This document shows positions 9,811 to 20,071 of a DNA stretch of 64,000 bases, piece after piece; position 1 is the stretch's first letter; each line of letters begins with the position of its first letter. A model generated the notes under the pieces. It saw nothing but the letters and a program-made list of their open reading frames with translations, did no database searches and was not told the origin of the DNA. The position numbers and the translations under genes are program-made. This DNA comes from Mesorhizobium atlanticum. GTDB lineage: Bacteria; Pseudomonadota; Alphaproteobacteria; Rhizobiales; Rhizobiaceae. The stretch lies in the NCBI RefSeq assembly GCF_003289965.1, contig NZ_QMBQ01000006.1, positions 62,001 to 126,000 of the forward strand, in the 5' to 3' direction.

Positions 9811-9864
9811 TGACGTCATTGCGCGTTGCACAACGCCGCACTTCTGGCTAGAGAATGTGCAACG
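9811..9864. promoter_or_regulatory. Candidate regulatory region upstream of dusB-ntrBC
   Basis: This stretch holds the 8-base palindrome TGACGTCA (9811-9818) and the inverted repeat GCGTTG-CA-CAACGC (9823-9836). A further half-site GTGCAACG (9857-9864) is the exact complement of CGTTGCAC at 9824-9831. A weak sigma-70-like pair TTGCAC (9826) and CTAGAG (9848), 16 bases apart, overlaps it. In other rhizobia the dusB-ntrBC operon is autorepressed by NtrC, which makes this a plausible operator; binding is inferred only. Confidence 0.35.
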
Positions 9865-9888
9865 ATCGAACATGCTTGGTTTTTGTGC

Positions 9889-10917
9889 ATGGCTGAAGCG
9901 ACCACACTGGCATCGCCACTCGATATCGGCGGCGTGAAAATCCGCAATCGGGTTTTCCTCGCGCCGATGTCCGGTATCACCGACGAGCCGTTCCGGCAGC
10001 GCGCCCACGCGCATGGCGCCGGTTTGGTCGTGTCGGAAATGGTGGCGAGCGGCGAGCTGGCCAAAGGCAGAGCCGGCTGTGACCTGCGCATACGTCATTC
10101 CGGCCTGCCGGTGCATATGGTGCAGCTTGCCGGCCGCGAGGCCGTTCACATGGGCGAAGGGGCGCGCATCGCGGCGGGCGAGGGCGCCGATATCATCGAC
10201 ATAAACATGGGCTGCCCGGCGAAGAAGGTGACCGGCGGCTATGCCGGCTCGGCGCTGATGCGCGACCTCGACCACGCGCTGTCGCTGATCGAGGCGGTGG
10301 TCGGCGCCGTTTCGGTGCCGGTGACAGTCAAGATGCGGCTCGGCTGGGACGAAAGCGCGCTTAACGCCCCGATGCTGGCCCGGCGCGCCGAACAGGCCGG
10401 CGTCAGGATGGTGACCGTTCATGGCCGCACGCGCTGCCAGTTCTATCAAGGCAAGGCCGACTGGCGCGCCATCGCGCGCGTCAAGCAATCCGTCTCGATC
10501 CCGGTGGTGGCCAATGGCGATGTCGGCTCGCCTGAGGAAGCGGCGGCGATCCTAGAACTTTCCGGCGCCGACGCGGTGATGATCGGTCGCGCGCATTATG
10601 GCGCGCCATGGATAGCCGGCGGTATTGCGACGGCCGCGGGCGTCGCAAACACACAGAGTATCCCACTGACGCCGGAAGAGTTAACCGATTACGTCGTCTC
10701 GCATTACGAGGACATGCTCGCGCTCTATGGCATCGAAAGCGGGCTGCGCCAGGCGCGCAAGCATCTCGGCTGGTATCTTGATCGCCACGCTCCAGGTGTT
10801 TGCGCCGAACAACGCAAGCGTATCCTCACATCGTTCGAACCGGCTGAGGTCGTCGCCGAATTGCGCCGCGTATTCACCGACAGCTCGCCGTCGGACAGCC
10901 TGCGGAGCGCGGCATGA
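9889..10917 (+). CDS. dusB: tRNA-dihydrouridine synthase B (NifR3)
   Basis: The 342-residue FMN enzyme reduces uridine to dihydrouridine in tRNA. The N terminus NRVFLAPMSGITDEPFR forms the FMN-binding start of the TIM barrel, DINMGCPAKKVTGG carries the catalytic Cys, and VTVHGRTRCQFY and MIGRAHYGAPW are family motifs. Start choice: ATG at 9889 places the first domain motif at the usual distance; the frame is open back to a TTG at 9826 but that segment shows no conserved features. No strong Shine-Dalgarno is visible. It overlaps ntrB by 4 bases, the classic nifR3-ntrBC operon. Confidence 0.94.
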   Translation: MAEATTLASPLDIGGVKIRNRVFLAPMSGITDEPFRQRAHAHGAGLVVSEMVASGELAKGRAGCDLRIRHSGLPVHMVQLAGREAVHMGEGARIAAGEGADIIDINMGCPAKKVTGGYAGSALMRDLDHALSLIEAVVGAVSVPVTVKMRLGWDESALNAPMLARRAEQAGVRMVTVHGRTRCQFYQGKADWRAIARVKQSVSIPVVANGDVGSPEEAAAILELSGADAVMIGRAHYGAPWIAGGIATAAGVANTQSIPLTPEELTDYVVSHYEDMLALYGIESGLRQARKHLGWYLDRHAPGVCAEQRKRILTSFEPAEVVAELRRVFTDSSPSDSLRSAA

Positions 10918-12052
10918 AGGCAGACGCCCCACAGCCGACTGGCATGGCGGACGCCGCCAACATCGTGCTCAACACCATCCGCCGCCCGGTGATCATGGTC
11001 GATCCTGACGGCTTCATCACTTTCGCCAACGCGGATGCCGAGGACTTCTTCCGCTCCAGCGCGACCATGCTTGCCCGCAACACGCTGTCCAAGCTGGTGC
11101 CCTTCGGCAGCCCGTTGCTGACGCTGGTCGACCAGGTGCGCGAGCGCCGCGCGCCGGTCAACGAATACCGCGTCGACGTATCGTCGCCGCGCCTCGGCAT
11201 CGAGAAGATGGTCGATCTCTATGTCGCGCCGGTGCCGGAGTTTCCGGGTTCCGTCGTCGTCATGTTCCAGGAACGGTCGATGGCCGACAAGATCGACCGC
11301 CAGATGACGCATCGCGGTGCCGCGCGCTCCGTCACCGGCCTGGCCGCCATGCTGGCGCACGAGATCAAGAACCCGCTCTCGGGCATTCGTGGCGCCGCCC
11401 AGTTGCTCGAACTGTCGGCTTCCGACGAGGACCGGGCGCTCACCCGCCTGATCACCGACGAGACCGACCGAATCGTCTCGCTGGTCGACCGCATGGAAGT
11501 GTTTTCCGACGAGCGGCCGATCGAGCGTTTTCCGGTCAACATCCACGTCGTTCTGGATCATGTGAAGGCGATCGCCAAGAACGGTTTTGCCAGGCGAATC
11601 AAGATCTTGGAGGAATATGATCCATCATTGCCTCCGGTCTTCGCCAACCGTGACCAGCTGATCCAGGTCTTCCTCAACCTGGTCAAGAATGCCGCCGAGG
11701 CGATCGGATCGGATCCGCAGGGTGAGATCATGCTGTCGACGGCCTTTCGTCCCGGCATCCGCGTTTCGGTACCTGGAACGCAGGACCGAGTCTCGCTGCC
11801 GCTGGAATTCTGCGTGCATGACAACGGCCCCGGCGTATCGGAAGACATCCTGCCGATCCTGTTCGATCCGTTCATCACTACCAAGCCGAATGGTTCCGGC
11901 CTCGGGCTGGCGCTGGTCGCCAAGATCGTCGGCGAGCATGGCGGCATCATCGAATGCGATTCGACTGCGCGCGGCACCACTTTCCGCGTCCTGATGCCGG
12001 CCTGGAAGGAGACCTCGCCCGGCTCAAGCGATGAAGCTGAAGGAGACCGCAA

Positions 12053-12056
<4 letters not shown>
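10914..12056 (+). CDS. ntrB: Nitrogen-regulation sensor kinase NtrB
   Basis: The 380-residue soluble histidine kinase/phosphatase controls NtrC in response to nitrogen status through PII proteins. It has an N-terminal PAS-like domain (about 12-120), an H-box LAHEIKNPLSGIRGAAQLLE with phosphorylatable H149, and a GHKL ATPase domain with an N-box (VKNAAEAI), a G1 box (HDNGPGV) and a G2 region (TTKPNGSGLGLALVAKIV). No membrane segments are visible, as expected for NtrB. Starts and stops overlap dusB and ntrC by 4 bases each (ATGA), indicating tight coupling. Confidence 0.97.
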
Positions 12057-13513
<1,457 letters not shown>

Positions 13514-13578
13514 CGCCGCCTCGTGCTAGCGGCAATTTGCGAATTGACGGGGGAAAGATTTCGTCCTCGGCCACACTT

Positions 13579-13607
13579 GTTGCATAATCGCCACAATGCG
13601 TTGCATA
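13579..13607. promoter_or_regulatory. Direct repeats upstream of ntrY
   Basis: The octamer GTTGCATA occurs at 13579-13586 and 13600-13607, a spacing of exactly 21 bases (two helical turns), within the 127-base ntrC-ntrY gap. This geometry fits a dimeric regulator binding one face of the DNA, or a duplicated promoter element. No regulator can be named from sequence. Confidence 0.3.
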
Positions 13608-13640
13608 CATCCGACGCAATGACCGACTCTGTACCGCGAC

Positions 13641-15932
13641 ATGGCAGCTGAGGCTCCGACCCTGAACCAACCGCTTTTCAGTCAGGCCGGCACGCGTGAC
13701 GGCCGACGGCTGCTGGCGCTGCCCGGCGTGGTCGCCATCGCCGGCGCGGTGATCACGGCGGCGATCTCGTTTGCCATCCTGGTCGGGGCAACGCCGATCG
13801 CGCCGACCGCCGACACGACCTGGGCCTTGGTCGCGGCCAACGCCGTCTTCGTTCTGTTCCTGATCGCGCTGATCGCCCGCGAGGTGCGTCGCATCGTCCT
13901 GGCGCGGCGCCATGGCAGGGCCGCCTCACGGCTGCATGTGCGCATCGTCGCGATGTTCGCCCTGGTTGCCGCCATCCCGGCCATCATGGTGGCGATCATC
14001 GCCTCGATCACGCTCGACATCGGCCTCGACCGCTGGTTCGAGATCCGCACCAAGACGATCGTCAACTCGTCGCTGTCGATCGCCGACGCCTATGTGCAGG
14101 AGAACGCGCGCAACCTGCAGGGCACGACATTGTCGATGGCATACGATCTCGATGCCTCGCGCACGCTCTATGGCCTCGACCGGGGCGGTTTCCTCGATCT
14201 GCTGAACAAGGAAGCCGTTGGACGCGGACTGGCGCATGCGGCCCTGATCAAGCCCGACGGCTCGTTCGTCATGAACGCCAAGACCGATGCCGATTTCCCG
14301 ATGCCCGAGCCGCCGCCGGGCGCCGTCGACACCGCGGCCGACGGTAAGCCGGTTCTGATAGAGCCGCGCACCCGCAACATCATGGGCGCCATCATCAAGC
14401 TGCGCGAGATCGAAGGGCTTTACCTCTATACGATCCGGCTGGTCGATCCCGACGTCATCAAGGCGCGCCAGATCGTCAAGGCCAACACCGACGAATACCG
14501 CAATCTGGAGGACAACCGCCGGACTTCGCAGGTCGCCTTTGCATTGCCTTACCTGTCGCTCACGCTGATCATTATCCTGTCAGCGATCTGGACCGGCATC
14601 GCCGTTGCCGACCGGATCGTGCGGCCAATCCGCCAGCTGATCGGCGCCGCCGACGAGGTGGCCACCGGTAATCTCGACGTCGCCGTGCCTGTGCGCCAAT
14701 CCGACGGCGATGTCGCCTCGCTCGGCGAGACCTTCAACAACATGATCCTCGAGCTCAAATCGCAGCGCAACGAGCTCCTTTCGGCCAAGGATTTGATCGA
14801 CGAGCGCCGGCGTTTCTCCGAGGCGGTGCTGGCCGGCGTCACCGCCGGCGTCATCGGCGTCGACCCCTACGGCATCATCACCATCGTCAATCGGTCGGCC
14901 GAAACCATGCTGGCGATTTCGGCAAGCGCGACGCTCGGCCAGAACCTTTCGGCGGTCCTGCCCCTTGTCGGCCGGGTCTTCGAGATCGGACGCCAGTCAG
15001 GCAAGCCGGTCTACCGCGAGCAGGTGACCTTCTTCCGCACCGGTCTGGAGCGCACTTTCAACGTCCAGGTCACCGTCGAGTCCGGCGACGACGGCGAGGA
15101 AGAGAAATCCTACGTGGTCACGGTCGACGACATCACCGATCTCGTCCAGGCGCAGCGTTCCTCGGCCTGGGCGGATGTGGCGCGGCGCATCGCGCATGAG
15201 ATCAAGAACCCGCTGACGCCGATCCAGCTCTCGGCCGAGCGCATCAGGCGCCGCTACGGCAAGGTCATCACCGAGGATCGCGAGGTCTTCGACCAGTGCA
15301 CCGACACCATCATCCGCCAGGTCGAGGACATCGGCCGAATGGTCGACGAATTCTCGGCCTTCGCCCGCATGCCGAAGCCGGAGATGAAGGCGATCGATCT
15401 GCGTGAGTCGCTACGCGAGGCCTCTTTCCTGGTCGAGGTCAGCCGCCCCGACATCGCTTTCCAGCGCGATTTCGGCAGCGAGCCGTTGAAGGGTACTTTC
15501 GACAGCCGCCTGATGGCGCAGGCCTTCGGCAACGTCATCAAGAACGCCGCCGAGGCAATTGACGGACTTGATTCGGAGGATCGGTCGGACGGCGCAATCC
15601 GGATTCAAGCGGGGCGCCAAGATGGCGCCATACGAATCGATGTTATCGACAACGGCAAGGGGCTGCCGCGCGAGAATCGCCAACGGCTTCTCGAGCCCTA
15701 TATGACGACGCGCGAGAAGGGCACAGGACTTGGCCTCGCTATCGTCAAGAAGATCGTGGAAGACCATGGCGGCCGTCTCGAATTGCACGACGCGCCAGTG
15801 GATTTCCATGGTGGCCGGGGCGCGATGATCTCGATCATCCTGCCGCCGGCGACGGTCGTAGCCGCGCCGCCACGCGGTGAAGGTCGAAACGAACACGAAC
15901 GAGAAACTGAAAAGGTCGGTAATGGCGTCTGA
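13641..15932 (+). CDS. ntrY: Transmembrane sensor histidine kinase NtrY
   Basis: The 763-residue kinase partners NtrX. Predicted layout: N-terminal membrane segments at about 25-48, 57-76 and 98-123, a periplasmic sensing region, a further membrane helix near 298-320, a HAMP domain (RIVRPIRQLIGAADEVATGN), a PAS domain (about 395-500), a phosphoacceptor box ARRIAHEIKNPLTPIQLSAE and a GHKL ATPase domain with VIKNAAEAI, DNGKGLP and TREKGTGLGLAIVKKI. All kinase boxes are intact. The 3' end overlaps ntrX by 11 bases. NtrYX links nitrogen and redox signals in other alphaproteobacteria; the local signal is not evident. Confidence 0.96.
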   Translation: MAAEAPTLNQPLFSQAGTRDGRRLLALPGVVAIAGAVITAAISFAILVGATPIAPTADTTWALVAANAVFVLFLIALIAREVRRIVLARRHGRAASRLHVRIVAMFALVAAIPAIMVAIIASITLDIGLDRWFEIRTKTIVNSSLSIADAYVQENARNLQGTTLSMAYDLDASRTLYGLDRGGFLDLLNKEAVGRGLAHAALIKPDGSFVMNAKTDADFPMPEPPPGAVDTAADGKPVLIEPRTRNIMGAIIKLREIEGLYLYTIRLVDPDVIKARQIVKANTDEYRNLEDNRRTSQVAFALPYLSLTLIIILSAIWTGIAVADRIVRPIRQLIGAADEVATGNLDVAVPVRQSDGDVASLGETFNNMILELKSQRNELLSAKDLIDERRRFSEAVLAGVTAGVIGVDPYGIITIVNRSAETMLAISASATLGQNLSAVLPLVGRVFEIGRQSGKPVYREQVTFFRTGLERTFNVQVTVESGDDGEEEKSYVVTVDDITDLVQAQRSSAWADVARRIAHEIKNPLTPIQLSAERIRRRYGKVITEDREVFDQCTDTIIRQVEDIGRMVDEFSAFARMPKPEMKAIDLRESLREASFLVEVSRPDIAFQRDFGSEPLKGTFDSRLMAQAFGNVIKNAAEAIDGLDSEDRSDGAIRIQAGRQDGAIRIDVIDNGKGLPRENRQRLLEPYMTTREKGTGLGLAIVKKIVEDHGGRLELHDAPVDFHGGRGAMISIILPPATVVAAPPRGEGRNEHERETEKVGNGV

Positions 15933-17283
15933 CATTCTCATCGTCGATGACGAGGAAGACATCCGCGAACTTGTCGCCGGTATCCTGAGCGACGAGGGTC
16001 ACGAAACCCGTACGGCGCATGACGCCGACAGCGCGCTTGCGGCGATCGCCGATCGCGCGCCGCGGCTGATTTTCCTCGACATCTGGCTGCAAGGCTCGCG
16101 CCTCGACGGCCTGGCGCTGCTCGACGAGATCAAGACCATGCATCCGAACATGCCGGTGGTGATGATTTCCGGCCACGGCAACATCGAAACGGCGGTGTCG
16201 GCCATCCGGCGCGGCGCCTATGACTTCATCGAGAAGCCGTTCAAGGCCGATCGCCTGATCCTGATCGCCGAGCGAGCGCTTGAAACGTCCAAGTTGCGGC
16301 GTGAGGTTTCCGACCTCAAGCAGCGCAGCGGCGAGACCTTCGACCTGATCGGCATGTCGTCGGCCATGAGCCAGCTGCGGCAGACCATCGAGCGCGTGGC
16401 GCCCACCAACAGCCGCGTCATGATCGTCGGCCCGTCCGGCTCCGGCAAGGAACTGACGGCGCGCGCGATCCACGCGCTGTCGTCGCGCAAGGCTGGTCCT
16501 TTCGTCACGCTGAGCGCGGCCACCATCACGCCCGAGCGCATGGAGATCGAGCTTTTCGGCACCGAATCGAACGGCACCGAGCGCAAGGTCGGCGCGCTGG
16601 AGGAAGCGCATCGCGGCATCCTCTACATCGACGAAGTCGCCGATATGCCGCGCGAGACGCAAAACAAGATCCTGCGCGTGCTGGTCGAGCAGCAGTTCGA
16701 GCGGGTAGGCGGCACCAAGCGCGTCAAGGTCGATGTCCGCATCATCTCTTCCACCTCGCAGAACCTCGAGGCGATGATCGCCGACGGCCGCTTCCGCGAG
16801 GACCTTTACCATCGCCTGGCGGTCGTCCCGGTGATGGTGCCCGGGCTCGCCGAGCGGCGCGAGGACATTCCCTATCTCGTCGACAATTTCATGAAGCAGA
16901 TCGCGCGCCAGGCCGGCATCAAGCCGCGCCGCATCGGCGACGACGCGCTGGCGGTGCTGCAGGCGCATAACTGGCCGGGCAATGTTCGCCAGTTGCGCAA
17001 CAATGTCGAGCGGCTGATGATTCTGGCGCGTGGCGGGGAAGCCGATGCGCCGATCACCGCCGACCTTCTGCCCTCCGAGATCGGTGACGTGATGCCACGC
17101 ACGCCCAACCAGTCGGACCAGCACATCATGGCGCTGCCATTGCGCGAGGCACGCGAGCAATTCGAGAAGGACTATCTGATCGCCCAGATCAACCGCTTCG
17201 GCGGCAACATCTCGAAGACGGCCGAATTCATCGGCATGGAGCGGTCGGCCTTGCATCGTAAGCTGAAGTCGCTGGGTGTGTAA
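15922..17283 (+). CDS. ntrX: Response regulator NtrX
   Basis: The 453-residue regulator has a receiver domain with phosphoacceptor D53 (FLDIWLQG), an AAA+ domain with Walker A GPSGSGKE (170-177) and Walker B ILYIDE (233-238), and a C-terminal Fis-type helix-turn-helix ending in RKLKSLGV. Where NtrC has GAFTGA, this protein has NGTERKVG, so direct sigma-54 activation is unlikely. I chose ATG 15922 because the protein then begins immediately at the receiver fold. It overlaps the end of ntrY by 11 bases. A palindromic repeat follows two bases after the stop. Confidence 0.95.
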   Translation: MASDILIVDDEEDIRELVAGILSDEGHETRTAHDADSALAAIADRAPRLIFLDIWLQGSRLDGLALLDEIKTMHPNMPVVMISGHGNIETAVSAIRRGAYDFIEKPFKADRLILIAERALETSKLRREVSDLKQRSGETFDLIGMSSAMSQLRQTIERVAPTNSRVMIVGPSGSGKELTARAIHALSSRKAGPFVTLSAATITPERMEIELFGTESNGTERKVGALEEAHRGILYIDEVADMPRETQNKILRVLVEQQFERVGGTKRVKVDVRIISSTSQNLEAMIADGRFREDLYHRLAVVPVMVPGLAERREDIPYLVDNFMKQIARQAGIKPRRIGDDALAVLQAHNWPGNVRQLRNNVERLMILARGGEADAPITADLLPSEIGDVMPRTPNQSDQHIMALPLREAREQFEKDYLIAQINRFGGNISKTAEFIGMERSALHRKLKSLGV

Positions 17284-17284
17284 A

Positions 17285-17331
17285 AGCAATTCCAGGAAAA
17301 GTGCGCGGCGGTTTTCCGTCCGGAATTGCGT
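17285..17331. repeat. Intergenic palindromic repeat, GCAATTCC family
   Basis: The outer arms GCAATTCC and GGAATTGC enclose an inner AGGAAAA / TTTTCC pair, giving a hairpin directly after the ntrX stop. The same left arm and inner sequence recur at 49612-49690, so this is an interspersed element. It may also act as a 3' stabiliser or weak terminator. Confidence 0.8.
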
Positions 17332-17422
17332 AAACTCCAAAGGGCGGCTTGGCCCACGCGATTGTTCATTACGGCCGAGGCGGAATCGCCTAAGAAGGCC
17401 GGACATTTCCCTGAGGATGCCC

Positions 17423-18286
17423 ATGCCGCGCATTGCCTATGTCAACGGGCGCTACGTCGTCCATGCCCAAGCCAGCGTGCACATCGAGGACCGCGGCTAC
17501 CAGTTTGCCGACGGCGTCTATGAGGTCTGCGAGGTGGCGCGTGGCCATATCGTCGACATGCCGCGCCATCTGGCCCGGCTCAAGCGCTCGCTGAAGGAAC
17601 TGTCGATCGCCTGGCCGGTCTCGGAAGGCGTGCTGCCGATGCTGTTGCGCGAGGTGGTCAATCGCAACGGCGTGGTCAACGGCCTTGTCTATGTGCAGGT
17701 GACACGCGGCGTCGCCAGCCGCGAGTTCGTCTTTCCGCCGGCGGGGACGAAATCTTCCCTGGTCATAACCGCCAGAAAGGCCGATCCGGCCACGGCGGCG
17801 AAGCGGGTGGAGACCGGCATCAAGGTCATCACCGTGCCTGAGAATCGCTGGGACCGCGTCGACATCAAGAGCACGGGCCTGTTGCCCAATGTGCTCGCCA
17901 AGCAGAAGGCCAAGGAAGCCGGCGCCCAGGAAGCCTGGTTCGTCGACGCCGACGGCAACGTCAAGGAAGGCGGCTCATCCAATGCCTGGATCGTGACCCG
18001 GGACGGCGTCCTGGTGACCCGGCCGGCCGAGCACGGCATCCTGCGCGGTATCACCCGCACGACGCTTTTCGATGTCGCCGCCAAGCTCGGCCTCAAGATC
18101 GAGGAGCGTGGTTTTTCGGTCACGGAGGCCAAGGCAGCCAGGGAAGCGTTCATCAGTTCAGCGACCACAATCGCCATGCCGGTGGTCGAAATCGACGGCG
18201 CGCCGATCGCAAATGGCCATCCTGGCTCTATGACACTTTCGTTGCGGCAGGCCTTTTTTGACGTTGCGGAAAAAAGTCCAGCCTGA
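17423..18286 (+). CDS. dat: D-amino-acid aminotransferase (class IV PLP enzyme)
   Basis: The 287-residue enzyme belongs to fold-type IV aminotransferases. It interconverts D-alanine and D-glutamate with their keto acids, supplying peptidoglycan precursors. Visible motifs are the N-terminal VHIEDRGYQFADGVYEV, the RHLARLKRSL region, the PLP lysine in DIKSTGLLPNVLAK, and NVKEGGSSNAW that contacts the cofactor phosphate. Start choice: GAGGA precedes ATG 17423 by a normal distance, while an ATG two codons earlier overlaps that ribosome site. Branched-chain or 4-amino-4-deoxychorismate activity is the main alternative in this fold, but the motifs favour DAAT. Confidence 0.88.
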   Translation: MPRIAYVNGRYVVHAQASVHIEDRGYQFADGVYEVCEVARGHIVDMPRHLARLKRSLKELSIAWPVSEGVLPMLLREVVNRNGVVNGLVYVQVTRGVASREFVFPPAGTKSSLVITARKADPATAAKRVETGIKVITVPENRWDRVDIKSTGLLPNVLAKQKAKEAGAQEAWFVDADGNVKEGGSSNAWIVTRDGVLVTRPAEHGILRGITRTTLFDVAAKLGLKIEERGFSVTEAKAAREAFISSATTIAMPVVEIDGAPIANGHPGSMTLSLRQAFFDVAEKSPA

Positions 18287-18428
18287 TAACCGCACAACTG
18301 GTATGAACCTCAACTATCTCGTTCTGCTTGCCTTTGTATCGGCAAGAGGGGGTTTGCGCGCTTGACAGGTGCCGCGTAATTTGGCGCATTGGCCGCAAAC
18401 CGAAGGGGATCGGCGAAAGACAAGAAAA

Positions 18429-18674
18429 ATGGCGGAACGATCGCAAAACCTTCAGGACCTGTTCCTGAATTCAGTTCGCAAGAGCAAAAATCCACTTACC
18501 ATCTTCCTCATCAACGGCGTGAAGCTGACCGGCGTCGTCACTTCGTTCGACAATTTTTGTGTGTTGTTGCGGCGTGACGGGCACTCCCAGCTCGTCTACA
18601 AGCACGCCATTTCCACGATCATGCCGAGCCAGCCGGTTCAGATGTTCGATGGCGAGGAAAGCCAGGGCGCCTGA
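18429..18674 (+). CDS. hfq: RNA chaperone Hfq
   Basis: The 81-residue Sm-like hexameric protein promotes small RNA-mRNA pairing. The Sm1 motif (FLINGVKLTGVVTSFDNFCV) and Sm2 motif (YKHAISTIMPS) are complete, with the distal and proximal RNA-binding residues in SQNLQDLFLN and YKHA. The frame is open upstream, but ATG 18429 gives the standard N terminus MAERSQNLQDLFLN. hflX follows directly, the conserved hfq-hflX order. A TTGACA hexamer at 18362-18367 may be the -35 of an upstream promoter, but its -10 is weak. Confidence 0.96.
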   Translation: MAERSQNLQDLFLNSVRKSKNPLTIFLINGVKLTGVVTSFDNFCVLLRRDGHSQLVYKHAISTIMPSQPVQMFDGEESQGA

Positions 18675-20063
18675 TTGGCACGTGATAAGGACGCGGACCG
18701 CAGCGTTCGCGGAAAACAAGGACATCAACTCGGGCCGGAAGCCAAGGATCCGACCCGAGCCGTTGTCATTGTGCCGGTGCTTACCCGCCAGCCGCGCGGC
18801 GACGAAGAGTCGAGCCGCCCGCGCCTGAGCCGCTCTGCGGATGCCCGCCACGATGAAGCGGTCGGGCTGGCCAGCGCCATCGATCTCAACCCGGTTCACA
18901 CCGCGGTGGTGACGGTCGCCGACCCGCGCCCGGCCACGCTGCTCGGCAGCGGCAAGGTGGCCGAGTTCGCCGACATCGTGAAAGAACGCAAGGCGGAACT
19001 GGTCATCGTCGACCATCCGCTGACGCCGGTTCAGCAGCGCAATCTCGAAAAGGAACTGAACGCCAAGGTGCTCGATCGCACCGGGCTCATTCTAGAGATT
19101 TTTGGCGAACGGGCGCGCACCAAGGAAGGCACGCTGCAGGTCGAGCTCGCGCATCTCAACTACCAGAAGGGCCGGCTGGTGCGCAGCTGGACCCACCTCG
19201 AGCGGCAGCGCGGCGGCGCCGGTTTCCTCGGCGGTCCCGGCGAAACCCAGATCGAATCCGACCGCCGCATCCTGCAGGACAAGATCACCAAGCTGAAGCA
19301 CGAGCTGGAAACGGTGCGGCGCACGCGCGACCTGCACCGCGCCAAGCGCAAGAAGGTGCCTTTTCCGGTGGTGGCGATCGTCGGCTACACCAATGCCGGC
19401 AAGTCGACGCTGTTCAACCGGCTGACTGGGGCAGGGGTGCTGGCCGAGGACATGCTGTTCGCGACGCTCGACCCCACCTTGCGGCGCGTGCGACTGCCGC
19501 ACGGCACGCCGATCATCCTGTCGGACACGGTGGGCTTCATCTCCGACCTGCCGACGCATCTGGTGGCCGCCTTCCGGGCCACACTGGAAGAGGTCGTCGA
19601 AGCCGATCTGGTGCTGCATCTGCGCGACATTTCCGATCCCGACACGGCGGCCCAGGCTGAGGATGTCGAGCGTATCCTTGGTGATCTCGGCGTCGACGCC
19701 GCCGACACCAACCGCGTGATTGAGGTCTGGAACAAGATCGATCTGCTCGACGAAGGCAATCGCGAGCGGCTGCTAGCGCAGGGCGCAAGCGACAAGTCCC
19801 CACCGATCGCCATCTCGGCGGTGACCGGCGAGGGAATAGACACGCTGAAAGCGCTCATTGAGGCGCGCGTGTCGGGCGAGCTGGAAACGATGACGGTGAC
19901 GTTGAGCCCGGCCCAGCTCGGCCAGGTCGACTGGCTCTACCGCAACGGCGATGTCGTTTCGCGCGCCGACAATGAAGATGGCAGCGTCACCCTGTCGCTG
20001 ACGGCCACGCACAGCGCCCGGCAGGAGATAGAGAACCGCCTGCATCGCAAGAGCGGCAGCTAA
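18675..20063 (+). CDS. hflX: Ribosome-associated GTPase HflX
   Basis: The 462-residue GTPase rescues stalled ribosomes under stress. The N-terminal HflX domain has the GSGKVAEFAD motif and HLNYQKGRLVRSWTHLER, followed by a coiled region and the G domain: G1 GYTNAGKST, G3 DTVGF, G4 NKID, and G5-like ISAVTG. The start is taken as TTG at 18675, immediately after the hfq stop; no ATG lies nearby in frame and conserved sequence begins about 30 residues in, so a GTG inside the frame cannot be excluded. It ends 8 bases before the convergent mazG. Confidence 0.93.
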   Translation: MARDKDADRSVRGKQGHQLGPEAKDPTRAVVIVPVLTRQPRGDEESSRPRLSRSADARHDEAVGLASAIDLNPVHTAVVTVADPRPATLLGSGKVAEFADIVKERKAELVIVDHPLTPVQQRNLEKELNAKVLDRTGLILEIFGERARTKEGTLQVELAHLNYQKGRLVRSWTHLERQRGGAGFLGGPGETQIESDRRILQDKITKLKHELETVRRTRDLHRAKRKKVPFPVVAIVGYTNAGKSTLFNRLTGAGVLAEDMLFATLDPTLRRVRLPHGTPIILSDTVGFISDLPTHLVAAFRATLEEVVEADLVLHLRDISDPDTAAQAEDVERILGDLGVDAADTNRVIEVWNKIDLLDEGNRERLLAQGASDKSPPIAISAVTGEGIDTLKALIEARVSGELETMTVTLSPAQLGQVDWLYRNGDVVSRADNEDGSVTLSLTATHSARQEIENRLHRKSGS

Positions 20064-20071
20064 CCGGCTGT

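Noticed and set aside
9811..9818. TGACGTCA as a eukaryotic CRE-like element
   Set aside because: An 8-base palindrome occurs by chance at this scale; it is mentioned only as part of the dusB upstream cluster.
9790..9890. Sigma-54 (-24/-12) promoter for dusB-ntrBC
   Set aside because: TTGCA is present, but no TGG/GG element lies at the required distance upstream.
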